From NCBI GenBank assembly GCA_948470475.1, contig CAOKRL010000001.1, positions 1-64,000 on the forward strand: DNA of 64,000 nt, read 5' to 3'. Positions 35,001 to 45,644 of this stretch are shown here, in pieces. The notes beneath the pieces were generated by a model. The model did not search any database and was not told where the DNA came from. It worked only from the letters and a program-made list of their open reading frames with translations. Numbering within the stretch: position 1 is the first letter of the stretch; each line of letters begins with the position of its first letter. The DNA comes from Galaxea fascicularis. Taxonomy: Eukaryota; Cnidaria; Anthozoa; Scleractinia; Euphylliidae. Position numbers and translations under genes: made by a program.

Positions 35001-38000
35001 TCCCTGTACAAAAGATAGAAGAACCAGAATCCTATATTGTACAAAAGAATGCACAGAAGAGACCCTATGGTGAGAAATGGTCCATTTGTAGGGTACTTTT
35101 CAAAGCTGGCTGTAACTTGTAACACCTGTTGCAGCTGGACACCCTTAATTGAACCTTCATGTTACCAGTAATCTTGACTGCTGTAGGTACATTTTACTCA
35201 CAAATGAAAAATTTGGTCATGGATTTGAAGGTTAATGTAACGTTTGGATCAAAACGTAATGACACCCCTACTTACACGTTGTATGCTGTTCCCACGTAAA
35301 TCCTCATCAACAATCATTGGTGGTGTTCACCGAGTGGTGCACGTGGAGTAACTTATTGGAAACGGCAGTTCGGGCAGTGTTGCCGTGAATGCTATTTTAC
35401 TTAAATATCCTTTAAAAAGCTGTCATTTAGGAAGTTTTGTTTCTGATGATCTTTCCTTAAAGGGAACAAGGGTGAAGAGAGAAAATTTCAGGAACCGCAA
35501 CTTTCTGTTGGACCTATCGCCGTGAATTCCTCTCCCCCTTCTACTTATGTCGACCAAAGGAGGTCTCCAGCATCGGTAACTGTTCAAATGGAAGAGAAAT
35601 ATCAGCCACCCAGTGCGACAAGCTTGTATGAAAGTCGCTTTCAAAGAAGACAGGTAGCGTTCTTTTTACTTTAATGGATACTTTTATATAGTGATTCTTG
35701 CTCTGCTTGTATTTTCAAGGTGTACAGCATAAAGCATTTGGTTTAGTGGTGGAAATTGTGGGCACATGACTGGGGTAACTTTTTTATAATACATTCATTA
35801 ATCTTCAAACCGAAGTATATGTAGCATCAAACCATCTCTGATTGTCACCTTGGTTGCAGTCTTAACCGTAACCTACCACATGATAGTGAATTTTTCATGC
35901 CCATTTTTTTATCTACTGATTGCCGTCCCAACCAATTTAGTTTGTAGACGTTTGGTCAGATTGTGCCAGTTGGCCAAGCTGCAATCGTAGTGTGCAGACG
36001 GAAAGGTTCAAATAATCTTAATAGATATTTGTGTTACCGATTTGTTTGCTCTATAGCTTTTATTTGGATTTATGAGGAGCTTTCTATTCCTTGATTGGAG
36101 CAAAAGTACGCAGGGCATGCATGAGTCACTATTGAATTGTTCCCTTGTTTCGTCTCTTTGGTCAGCAGCTGGACAGAGTTTGGTGTACAGGAATTTTTCG
36201 CGACGCACAGGGGAGTATTCGTGCCCCCTTTTGGAACCAAACTAACTGACGGCAGAGCATGCCACCCGTTCTGCTTACATTGCGTGCCTGTGCTTTTGTA
36301 ACACGCAATATTTTCGGGTTGCGCGCGTTTACTACAGAGCTATTTTTGTAATAGATCACATAGTTAAAACACTTCGTTTGACCATGCAGTTGAAAAGGGT
36401 GGCTTTTTCAATTGCCAGGGACCAACAAGAAATGCGTCAGAAGAGCTGCAAGTCAGGTATCAGCCTCCGTCTGATGAAGATGTGCTTAGAAGACAAGAGG
36501 AGGAAGCAGCCCGCAGACGAATAGAACAAGAGGAACAAAGGCGGAGAGAAGAGGAAGAAAGAAGAAGGAAGGAGGAAGAAGAGGAGATGCTGAGAAAGAG
36601 AGAAGAGGAGGAGGAACGGCTGAGGCGTGAGTATGAGGCAGAGGTGGCCAGGAGATGGAAAGAAGAAGAAGAAAGGGCCAGAAGAGAAGCGAGTAAACCA
36701 CAGTTTGTCGCCAGGGCGCTGTACAGCTTCAATGGCCAAACTGAGAAGTAAGTTATCTGACAGTGAAATATTTGCAGGCCTCTGGTTACTACCATTTTCG
36801 AGCTACCGTGAACGACAAACTTTTTTCCGCGGTGGTACACGCTCAAAACTCAATTTGAGGCAGATCTTGTCTGGACAAACTTGAATAGTTTGAGTGTGTA
36901 ACAACGCGGACTAATGTTTGCCGTTCACGGTAGCTCGAAAATGGTAGTATAGACATGAGTTTTTTCATTTGTGGAGTTCGCTACGTAAATATATATTTTA
37001 ATTTGGAGCAGTTTTTTTTTCATGAGTGTCATAAAACGAAAGCAACTACATGTAAGTTCTTGAGAAAAAATCTCAGCAGACGCAAAAAGCAAAATGAACC
37101 GTTCAGAATACGAAGCAGTTACATGTAGCCGGCGCCAAGCGCTGGGAAATGTGTGCTTTCGCTTAAAGTCACGAGTTCTTTGGGTTTTGGTTCTTATTGG
37201 TTGAGAAAGTGGCGCGAGTTTTCCTAACACCGAATGAAGTAACCACTCTATTGTTTGAACATTGTACGCGCGTGTGCAGCACGTGCTATTGCTGATGATC
37301 TATATTTACTGATGTGTTTCTTGTGAATGAAACTGGATTTCAGGGAGCTGTCCTTCAGAAAAGGTGACATCCTTAATGTAAGACGGCAGGTAGACAAGAA
37401 CTGGATCGATGGAGAACTCAATGGAAGACGAGGAATCTTCCCCACTAATTACGTTGAGGTAAATTGAAATTACATGTATACATAAAACGTGCGTTGAGTT
37501 GTTTTGTAGTCAGTCACACTATTAAGCTGTTAAGTTACTGTGAACTCTACCCAGATGAAATGAGGCCGTACGTAACACGTAGTCATGCAACGGTGTGCTT
37601 CCCTGAAACATCTGTTTGGAAAGTCTTATCTTCTGAAAAATTTGGATAAAATTGTGATAAAAGATATATCTTTTCTCAGGCAAAATACCACCTCATGTTT
37701 TTGTAACCTTGGGAAAGTAGTTTCTTTTGTTTGCGGAGCGTAAGTAAAGTCGAGGAGTAAGGCCAGTCGGCGTTTTCTAAAAGTCCCCTGCTCTTGCGCT
37801 CTGAGAATACGATATTGTTATCAAACAGCGATTTTCAGTCCAGAGTAATTTTCGTTTGCTGTGGTTTTTCTTTACTTCTCTGTGATTGGTTAGCGAAAGT
37901 CTCGCCGTTTTTTCTCAACCATTGAGAGGGAAAGCCAATCGCGACTTGCTGGCGTGCATTTTCCCGCGCTTGGCGTGGTTTACAAGTAATTTTCTTGAAT

Positions 38001-41000
38001 GTTTATTAGTTTTTTTGCGCTGGTTTAGTCTGTTGTGATGGGCTACAGTGATTGCTTTGGTTTGATTTACGACACTCAGTCGAAAATCACTCTGTCACCT
38101 GAGGTTCACTTGAAACGGGTTAATATCAACTATATACGTGTGCAGGTTCGTCCAGTTGATGAAGATGATGAAATGCCCCCACCTCCACCAGCGCAAAAGA
38201 TAGTCCCCCGTGTCCAAGTCGTGCAGCAGCAGACCCCGCCTCAGCCAAGACAGACAGTTTCCTATTCCCAGCCGTCTCAGGCTCAGCAGAACTCTCCACG
38301 CCCTGCAGCTCAGACGCCAACACAGACTGTGAATGTGGAGGGTGAGGCAAGAGTTAGGTATAGTTTCAAGGCCGAGACACACAGGGAACTGCCGTGTAGT
38401 AAGGTACAGTCTTATGTCTCTGTGATGAAATCCCCATAACAAGGTTTTTGACTGGGTCTTGGTTGAGTATTGAAAGCAACTCGCTCCACTTTCTTACTAT
38501 GATGAGAAACAAAACCTATACCAAGTATTGCAAGTAACACTTACTCGGGCCTTGAAAATTGACGATGATGTAATAGACAATATTCGTATTCTCGGTATTG
38601 ATCTGGATCTAGCATGAAGTGGAGGTTCTTGCCGGGGGGGGGGGGGGGGGGTCGTGTCATATGTAAATGTATTTCCTCGTTAGAGCCTCCACTTCATGCT
38701 AGATCCAGCACAATACCGAGAATACGAATATTGTCTATTCTACAATCTTGGATTCATGATGTGTCTTTCGCTATGTTAACCATCATATACCGAATGGGAT
38801 GCTTAGATATCTGCTAAAAAAGCCGCTTAATGAAACATGTGTTGCCGGGATTTGGAGCGGCCGTTCCCGCGGGATGTGGCCACTGGAGAGAAAAATATGC
38901 CATCGCACACTCACTAGTTACGTTTCACATTTATCAGTAATGTCTGTATTAACACAAATGACCTCATGCCTTGCCCACCATAAGGACCACATGCCAGAAG
39001 TGACAGAAATCTGGCTTTGCAAAATAGCCGTTTTTCTCGTATACCGACCGGTACACGCCAATTGCTGAAATTTCACCAGAACTTGGGGATCTCCTTTTAG
39101 GATCAATATATTTCCACGAAATAAAAATATTAAACCAACACAGCTCTATTTTATAACAGACCCAGATGGGTAACTAAAATCAGCTCCTTAGTCCTTCGAA
39201 CTCGTTCGCTACTAAGGAAATTCCCAAAAGGTCTCGTACACAATCTTGGACAAAACTGTTGAGAAAATTGAGCTCCAAAGTCTCTTTTTGGGAGAGGCTA
39301 ACAACCGAGTTTTACCACCTCCCCCCCCTCCCCCAATTCAATGTTGTTTGTGGCTCCTAAACGTTTGCCTAAGAATTGCGGCGTCCTAAATTCAACATTG
39401 AATAGGGGGAGGGGGAGGGGGAAGTTACTATAGTAATACTGTTGAGCCAGAGGTTTTCGTGAACGATTTTTGGGCGCCAAGAGGCCAGTTTTCTCAAGTA
39501 GTTTTGTCCAAGATTGTAGTTCTATATTCTAGTTTTATATCAGAACGCGTGTACCCATCTTTTTAGTTTGACTTCGTCTGTCAAAGTTGTTGTTTGTAGT
39601 TCAGTTATTTTTGCAACAAACTGACATCATTGATTTGTACCCAAAAAAGTAACAAAAAACAAAGAAACCTTTTTGCAAAACGTTTCCTTGATCGGTTGAC
39701 CTTGTCTTTGTTGCTTGTAGTTGGGAATCGCGGATTTATTGGATTTTCTTCGTTGTGCTTCATTTCTCAGGGAGATATCATCACTTTAATTCGTAAAGTG
39801 GATAACAACTGGTTTGAGGGACGGCTAGGCGATAGAAAAGGAATTGTACCGACAAGTTACTTAGAGGTGGGTTAGTTGTTTCGTGAACGTTGTAAAATAA
39901 GCAGCCTCGAATCATGTGAGCAGCGAGCGGTTTATCCATTTTCATTAGAGTAATTTACCTTTCTTTGAGGGAAATTTACCATCATAAACGCTTTGACAAT
40001 TTATTTTGATGAACCATGTGTTATAATTTTGTTATTGGTTTTGATTTCATTTTATTCCGTTGTAGGTTTACAGAGAACCTGAAGTGCAAGGTGATTGGAT
40101 TTTTCTTTACGTTGTTGTAAGAGGGTCCCCTATACCACTTTGGAAAATGCATTCACGTTAAAATATTGAGACTGTTCACGCGTCACGGATAATTCCCAAA
40201 ATTCGTTCACGTTCACGATAAAATCAATATCGGTAATCACGAATCACGAATGAACAAATAAACCTAAATCACGTTTCACGAGAAAAAAATAGTCCCAATC
40301 ACGTTTCACGAAAAAAGTATAGGGGACTCTCTTGTAACGCCATTATTCCTTTGTACCTCAGTGTGTTGTGAATAAGTAATATGTGTATGGTTTGAGATCT
40401 GATGAACTACTGTGCATGTACAATATACGTGAATATTCAGGCCTTAACTCAGTTGAAATGTAATCGTCTGTGAAGTCCTGAGCAAAACTACTTAAGGTGC
40501 TGACTTGTTTTTCCACAGTTGTACGCCAAGAACAGGTGCAACCCGCCCAGTCAGCGCGAATGGAGCAGGTAACATAGCTGTTCAAGGCTGCAGTGGCTTT
40601 CCAGCAGGAAGTCTCTTTTGATGTGCTTTAATCCGTTTTTAAATTATTAAGTTATATAGATGGAGTGCATTTTGGTCATTTCTATTTCCCATTACATTTA
40701 TGGAGGGGGGAGGAACAGGGGAGTAAATCTCCCTTCTCCCTACTTTCTGAGCCAATTTCTCCCTCCTCCCTACTCATCCAGGTCCATCCAGTTCAATTCT
40801 CCCTACTCCCAACTTTTCTTTTTCTTCCTCCTCCCTACTTTTTCCCCCTATTTCTCCCTCCTCCCTTTTCTGTTCCTCCCCCCTCTTTATGGAGAGAGAC
40901 TGTCACTTGCAATTCTTAATTCTCACATAAATTGTAAAGCGCATTTGTTCATGATATTTATGCAATTTTTATGTGTAATCAAATGGTGACGAGTGAAATT

Positions 41001-42743
41001 ATTCCTTTATTTCAATTATCGTCAAGTGAAATTATTCCCTAATTTCACGAGTATACCATTTGATTACTTATTAATATCATGGGTGAAAAATAACGCTCAC
41101 AATCGTGGGTTTTTTACTTGTTTATTGTATCGAGAACTCCACGCATTGAAATGCTCAAAACATACTTTCGGCTAAAGTTCACAATTTTTTTTAATTTTTC
41201 GACAAAAAGCCCTTTGAAATCCTTCTTGCTATTTACAAAATGTTTCAAAGTTGAGTCAACTGTCAAATCTTCGTTACATGATTCGCTATAATTCGTCATG
41301 AATGAACTGAAAACGGCGCCCGTGTAAAATGCGCCTAAAATCCGATTGCAGTCGTCTGTGTATTTGTCTCCGAGTTAACACATTTTGAAGTATAAATTGT
41401 CGCTAAAAGTTTATTATATGGCCAAAGCAAACTGGGCTACATGAAATTCAAGCGAAAATGTACAAAGTTAAAACTTTAAGAGCTCGTAAGCATATCCATA
41501 ACATCTTTGAACTTGGAGCGCCATCTTTACACAAAACGTTGCCATGGCAATTTTGTAATTTCACATGTGAAATTATAAATTAACTCTGAAATTTCGCGCC
41601 AAAATTAAGGAGTAATTTGCCACCCATGATATTAACTGAAGTAAAGTCATATAAGCGAAGGAGAGAGAAATTCTTGCTGGTCACACTTGGACGTAGGTAA
41701 GTTTCTTTTCCTTTGTTTTCTTTCGAAGGCTCCAGATTATGGAAGGATAGATTATGGCTATGATAAGCCGCAGCAACAGCAGTCAAAAGGGTAAGGAATA
41801 CAATCAAGAAGTACAGAGAAAGCTACCAAATCATTGAACGTGTGTAGATTCGAGAGAACTATCCAAGAACTAAACTCACGAAAGTGGCGTTGAAGTAAAT
41901 GTGTTTGTTTTGCTGAGGACGGAGAAGATTGGATGAAATGCGTAGGGAACGAGAATTGAACGTGTTAATGGCAATTGCGCTATAAACGTGGTAATCATCA
42001 TTGTAACATCTCATGTTTGCCTTCCAGTCCCTCCGGGGTTGTACATACAGGCCAGGCCATCCATGCCAGGCCAACACAAGTCAAGTATATCGAGGAACCA
42101 GTTGAGCCTCGCTTTGGAGGAGTGGTAGCTCATGCTGTTATTGAAGAGCCAAGAATAGGGCAAGAGCAAGGAGAAAGGTACAGCAATGTTTGAACAAAAC
42201 TTTTCAGTAGTCCGTATAATATGAAAGTAAATTTATTTTTCAGGTGATGTAGAGTTTGAATTAGTGCTTAGCAGAAATAAATTGCGTGTACCTTCAATTG
42301 CATAAGGGCGAAGGCAGATAGTGAGTCTGTTAAGTTGATTATAGCAGGTTAATGCAGCAGCTTTGAATATACGTACATTTATAGCGTGCAGAGAGTAAGA
42401 GCATAAGGACGGAGAAAGGTGTAATGAGGAAAGGGTGTAAATTTGCGAACGTTTTTATGTATAATTGCGTAAGTTGATATTATGCAGAAAGGCAGAGTTT
42501 AAAAACGGAGGATTTTTAAGTGAGGTGTGACTAAAATTGGGGCAAAATGATAAAACATAAGCAATTACTTTCAGGTACCGGGCGATGTTTAGCTATGAAC
42601 CTGTTAACGAAGATGAGCTGCGTCTTGAAGAAGGAGAGGAAGTGATTGTGCTGGAGAAATGTGATGATGGATGGTTTGTGGGCACCTCTGCTCGTACCAA
42701 TTTATTTGGAACGTTCCCAGGAAATTATGTGGAAAGAGCTTAA
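19100..42743 (+). CDS. PDZ domain plus triple-SH3 scaffold protein (PDLIM/ZASP-like PDZ, SORBS-like SH3s)
   Basis: Coding exons: 19100-19234, 20910-21061, 24394-24644, 25242-25376, 25929-26010, 27141-27182, 32127-32269, 32667-32782, 34680-35069, 35463-35653, 36419-36747, 37344-37458, 38146-38403, 39771-39866, 40066-40090, 40519-40568, 41729-41790, 42028-42177, 42575-42743. That is about 963 residues. Phases agree at every junction except exon 8/9, where one base is missing, so a small exon in 32783-34679 is probably unseen. Order: PDZ, disordered Ser/Pro/Thr-rich middle, charged coiled coil, three SH3s. By family knowledge the PDLIM-type PDZ binds alpha-actinin and SORBS SH3s bind vinculin and other adhesion proteins, so an actin-adhesion scaffold is likely (inference). 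Met at 19100 and Met at 19130 both have A at -3 and G at +4; the frame also opens further upstream to 19052. Confidence 0.88.
19130..21061 (+). other. PDZ domain module (exons 1-2)
   Basis: Exon 1 gives [19 protein letters not shown], with the carboxylate-binding loop WGFRLQGG that is diagnostic of PDLIM/ZASP/Enigma PDZ domains. Exon 2 gives [11 protein letters not shown], then [12 protein letters not shown] and [12 protein letters not shown]. The exon junction (AAG|GTT) falls inside the domain. The usual PDLIM ending is replaced here by a long linker and no LIM domain follows. Confidence 0.9.
23890..24000 (+). mobile_element. Retroelement 3' end with (CTTGT)n tail
   Basis: GGCCCGCCTCGACTAGCTTG, then CAAAATACAATAAAGCTG, followed by repeated TGTCTTGTCTTG. 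Polyadenylation-like AATAAA just before a short tandem tail is the pattern of the CR1/L2-like ends elsewhere in the window. Only the end is preserved. Intron 2 of the PDZ-SH3 gene. Confidence 0.55.
25683..25859 (+). mobile_element. hAT-like MITE with GGCTTA target duplication
   Basis: Starts CAGGGGTTTCATTAAG and ends with the complement of CAGGGGGTTCATTAAG. GGCTTA flanks it on both sides (25677-25682 and 25860-25865). The interior contains CAGCCGGGCATTTTTAGTTT. A second copy in opposite orientation is at 56558-56734. Intron 4 of the PDZ-SH3 gene. Confidence 0.75.
27141..27182 (+). other. 42-nt phase-symmetric exon (candidate cassette exon)
   Basis: Between TCTCATAG and GTTAGT: encodes [14 protein letters not shown]. 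Flanking phases are 2 and 2, so inclusion or skipping both keep the frame (AG|A or AG|G codons). It is isolated in more than 6 kb of intron. It was included because the phase and amino-acid sequence fit. Confidence 0.6.
28855..29104 (+). repeat. Tandem minisatellite, 57-60 bp unit, about 4.4 copies
   Basis: Units start at about 28883, 28940, 28997 and 29057, each reading CGAGTTGTGTAGCTCGGCAA, then ATGGCCATGATTTGTGG and CACCAAAGCAAAA. A partial unit precedes them. Each unit opens with a small CGAG...CTCG hairpin. Because 57 and 60 are multiples of three, both strands stay open, giving repetitive frames that look like proteins. Confidence 0.9.
29345..29509 (+). pseudogene. Last-exon-like ORF of an unknown element, 54 aa
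   Basis: After an acceptor TTTAG|GTC, the frame runs [17 protein letters not shown], then [17 protein letters not shown] and [13 protein letters not shown] before TAG. The part HPVSPIK...KYFDFSLQT has the look of the first strands of an OB-fold in repeat-encoded proteins, recalled only loosely. No intact upstream exon was found, so it may be a remnant of a mobile element. Confidence 0.35.
31492..32078. mobile_element. DNA element with TTCTTGGGTTGCAC ends
   Basis: Left end TTCTTGGGTTGCACCGTCACG, right end the complement of TCTTGGGTTGCACGTGACGTCA. Inside is a 40-bp hairpin at about 31683-31722 (CATGTTGGTGTACC...CCAACATGG). It ends only about 48 bp before exon 7 of the PDZ-SH3 gene. Confidence 0.65.
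34680..35069 (+). other. Exon 9: disordered region with WYKDM motif
   Basis: 390-nt exon encoding Ser/Thr/Pro-rich sequence ([18 protein letters not shown]) followed by [19 protein letters not shown]. Tryptophan-Tyr-Lys followed by Met recalls the conserved WYKxM core of the sorbin-homology (SoHo) region of SORBS proteins, but the rest of that domain is not convincingly present. The exon begins with two bases that need a one-base donor, while exon 8 ends in phase 0. Confidence 0.6.
35820..35885 (+). repeat. Fragment shared with retroelement 3' UTR
   Basis: TAGCATCAAACCATCTCTG then GATTGTCACCTTGGTTGCAG resembles 62405-62450, downstream of the RT pseudogene at 61180. It is probably a detached 3' UTR piece of the same family. 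Intron 10 of the PDZ-SH3 gene. Confidence 0.5.
36419..37458 (+). other. Charged coiled coil and first SH3 domain (exons 11-12)
   Basis: Exon 11 encodes an almost uninterrupted Glu/Arg helix of about 75 residues (for example [17 protein letters not shown]), then [16 protein letters not shown], the start of an SH3. Exon 12 completes it with [30 protein letters not shown] and IFPTNYVE. All SH3 landmarks (ALYSF, the Trp of NWIDG, FPTNYVE) are present. Confidence 0.9.
36787..36950. mobile_element. MITE in intron 11 of PDZ-SH3 gene
   Basis: Ends TACTACCATTTTCGAGCTAC...GTGAACG and the exact complement at 36919-36950 enclose about 100 bp that contain a second imperfect inverted pair around GCGGT/ACGCG. 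It begins only about 40 bp after the exon 11 donor. Confidence 0.8.
38573..38739. mobile_element. Near-perfect inverted repeat with G-run loop
   Basis: Arms of about 58 bp (ATAGACAATATTCGTATTCTCGG ... GATCTAGCATGAAGTGGAGG) are almost exact complements. The loop contains an 18-nt G run (38634-38651). Intron 13 of the PDZ-SH3 gene. Confidence 0.85.
39239..39518. mobile_element. MITE with C-run/G-run inner stem
   Basis: Outer ends ACAATCTTGGACAAAACTG and its complement at 39499-39518. An inner stem pairs CCTCCCCCCCTCCCCCAATTC with GAATAGGGGGAGGGGGAGGG. Intron 13 of the PDZ-SH3 gene. Confidence 0.8.
40119..40332. mobile_element. MITE with AGAGGGTCCCCTATAC ends
   Basis: Left AGAGGGTCCCCTATACCACTT, right AAGTATAGGGGACTCTCT. 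The interior repeats CACGTTTCACG-like units. It begins about 30 bp after the 25-nt exon 15. Intron 15 of the PDZ-SH3 gene. Confidence 0.75.
40721..40885 (+). repeat. CT-rich (CTCCCTA)-type minisatellite
   Basis: Degenerate units of CTCCCTACT / TTTCTCCCTCC over about 165 bp. Strong strand asymmetry, non-coding. Intron 16 of the PDZ-SH3 gene. Confidence 0.75.
42575..42743 (+). other. Third SH3 domain, last coding exon
   Basis: [20 protein letters not shown], then [14 protein letters not shown] and [12 protein letters not shown] before TAA. A consensus donor (CTGAAG|GTGAGT) follows 7 nt after the stop, so the 3' UTR is probably spliced. At this distance it would not be expected to trigger decay. 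Confidence 0.9.
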
Positions 42744-43599
42744 ACTGAAGGTGAGTTTATCTGTACAAGCTAAATAGTGCTATAAGACTATAAGACCCTA
42801 ACCTCTTTCAGTAGGTTTGGCACACTTTGCACAATTTTCACTTTGTAGAAGTCAAATTGCTCCTTTGCTAATGCACTCACTGCCAGGCCATGTACTTACA
42901 ATGAACAGCTTGATGTTCATTGCACGAGGTGTTGTCACCAGACTCAGAAGTTAGAATTACCTATTAAGGTTTATAAACAGTGGCGTAACAAGAGGAATCG
43001 CTTGGTGTCACATCTAACTTCACGTTTTTCAAATTTGTAGGAAGTTGTGTTGGAAGAAAAAGACCCAGTGATATCGCTTTCGGCGGAAGAACGTAAAGAA
43101 TGTAAAATATACTGCGTCCTGGCGACCTGACTTTCGTATGAAAATAGCAGCTGAACGTTTTTATCAACATTGTTTGACTTTTATATAAGTGGATTTTATA
43201 TATCAAGATACCACCGCGATTCCAAGGGTTAAACAGAAAAGTCTTTTCTTTCATGAGAATAATTTTGCTATGTACAGTATTTTATTACCAGATAACTAAG
43301 AAATCAAATTGATCGTGTTAGCGTAATGCCTGCTTGATAAAGCAGACAAGTGGACAAGAAATTTTGTGCTGCTTCCGGCGATGACCTCGTTGTTTAAAGG
43401 GCGGATACGTTTACACTGTCGCTATTCAGTTTGCAAGCTTTAGTTTTGGAAGAGCACATTTAATTACTAGCTGAGTTGGAAAGAATTGTTCGCTTTCTGA
43501 AGAACTGGTAAGAAGTGTAATCTGGGTCTGGCCATTACATCTGGTATTAAGAAAAAGCTTTTGTGGAACTTGATATTAACAAATAAATCAGAAATTTAA

Positions 43600-43685
43600 A
43601 GAAAACGACAAAACTTTTAAGTTTACGAAACATGTTTCGACAAAAACTTCTGTCATCTTCAGTTGAATAGGATACAAAGCATTGG
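43600..43685 (-). repeat. Penelope-type hammerhead-like fragment
   Basis: On the minus strand: CTGAAGA, then a stem GACA...TGTC, then GAAACATGTTTCG. This is the arrangement of a hammerhead core with a short self-complementary helix III. One extra base follows the CTGAAGA box. No RT is nearby, so it is a detached terminal fragment. Confidence 0.5.
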
Positions 43686-44610
43686 GAGTTGAATTTATAA
43701 GTAGGAGAAAGTGTTTCGTCTCCTCCCCGTAACCCAAGGGAGGCGGAGACAGCTGACATTTCAGACTACTTGCACCTGTCAAATCATTCTTAGTTTTACC
43801 CATCTCGAAAGTAGGAGGTTGAAAAAGGAACAACAATCAGAAACACTGGCCAGGCCTTTATTACGCGTGGTTGCACTTTAAATAGTTCAAATGTCTGGGA
43901 ACCAATTACTAACCTTCTTCATATCCGGGTATTGGTGTTAGGTCATCACTATGGATTGTTTGCGTCATTTCTTGGCGCCTCAACTTCCTTTTTTCCGTCA
44001 CCTTTAACCTCCCTTCGTCTCAAGCGTGTTAGGAATTGCCTTTTCGTGCTTAGTTATAGCGTGTGTGGTCGAAAACAAATGAACATACTGTATTTTAATC
44101 GCGCTTTTTAGGTATACGCAGGGGATAGAAATTAGGGATTATTTAGACACAAAAGAAATAGTTAAGAAAGATTTGTACCTGTTTTTCACTAGCTGTTTGT
44201 TTGATGGAAGAACTTCAACAAACGTTTTTCGTATTGTCGGTCTCTTACGGCGCTTACCGAGACTCAGAAATGACCGGTCATTTTGAAAATGAAATACGCT
44301 TCTTTGCAGAGTTTTTGCTAAAAACCCATCACGGTCATGCAAATGAACTGATCTGTCTGGGCAGTTCTGATTAATAGTGAAATTCTCTTTACTAATGGAC
44401 TGGTCTGGCAGACCAGTTCTGACTAATGGTAAGCACCCTTAGTCTGCTGCAGAGGTGCTGTCCTGGTCGTCTCGTAACACTTGTGATAAGTTGTGTGACA
44501 ACTAGAGCGTTGCTTTGTGCTGGTATGTAGAAAGGACTTGGAAAGAACGCCAGTGTCACGTTTCTCTTTTCAGTTTCCAGCATTGTTTCCTACAAAGGAA
44601 CCGAAACCTT

Positions 44611-44651
44611 ATACCCTAACCTAACCCTATTCTAACCCTAACATTAACCCC
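44611..44651 (+). repeat. Short interstitial telomere-like tract
   Basis: Four CCCTAA-type units with single-base interruptions (ACCCTAACCTAACCCTATT, then CTAACCCTAACATTAACCCC). Too short and degenerate to be a telomere end. Confidence 0.6.
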
Positions 44652-45644
44652 AGGGGATACTCCGGTTTTAAGGTGACATGGATAATCGAATGCGGCAAAA
44701 ATCAAAACGCCCCAAAATCCCTAGGGCTTCCTACAATCCCCAATAAAATTCCCTGGACCAAAAATTAACCCCCCAAAAATCCCATGCCGAATCTCCGAAC
44801 CTTAAAATTTTCCAGAGCTAAGCGGCCACTACCACGAATTTCAAGTTTGCTTTGAATACCCAAAAAATCCCTTCTTAAACCAAGCCACTCCAAAAAAAAA
44901 AAAGTACGCAGGCAGTCTAGTTTGTAACGAGGTACCTGAAACCCACAAATAACTGGTTTGTAACGAAGTACATGTACCTGTAACCCATAAATTAGAAAAT
45001 GAGAGTATTTTCATCGCACATACTGTGTTGGTTTGCTAAGCTCTTTAACAATGAATGTCCCTGACGACTGGATATCGACTATTCGAAGCCTCAAAAACTC
45101 GCTCGCAAGAAAGAGCCGAGGAATTAAGCGGAGACTGATAAATTGCTAGCCTCTTCGAAACGATGAAAAAAACACATCGATCGCAATAACCTTTAGACGT
45201 TGTACCCGGTGGATATAAAAAAGTTCGCTGAACCGTAGCTTTCAAATATTTAACAATTATTCACCGAAGTGGAGATGGCAAGTGGTGGATATTTACCGAG
45301 CTGGGAAGCGCGAAGATAAATATCCGCCACTAACCTGCAGCGCAGGCGAATTCGCCACCATTTTGGAGGAAAGGGGAGGTTGGGGAAAGATAACACATGC
45401 TACCAAGGGGGTTGGCGATAGGCGAGGGCGAGGAGGGAAAAGAAAATTTCTCTCGCCTTGCCCATTCCTCGGAGTTCGATTAAGTGTGTTGCGCAGAAGT
45501 TTCATTGCGATCGACGTAGGAGAACGCACTCCTAATACAGACTAGAGCCGAGGCCATATTAACCTCCACTCGGGCTACCGAGCGGCAATTGAATGTTCGG
45601 AAATTGTTGTAATTTGCCACCGCTCACAAGTTCATTTATCAAAT

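Larger units (their letters stand above)
38146..39866 (+). other. Pro/Gln linker and second SH3 domain (exons 13-14)
   Basis: Exon 13 starts with an acidic stretch and PPPPPAQK, then a Gln/Pro-rich linker, and ends with [19 protein letters not shown]. Exon 14 continues [17 protein letters not shown], then GIVPTSYLE. The SH3 fold signature is complete. Confidence 0.88.

Noticed and set aside
36437..36846. Ser/Leu/Phe-rich open frames antisense to the coiled-coil exon
   Set aside because: They are shadows of the Glu/Arg codon repeats on the plus strand.
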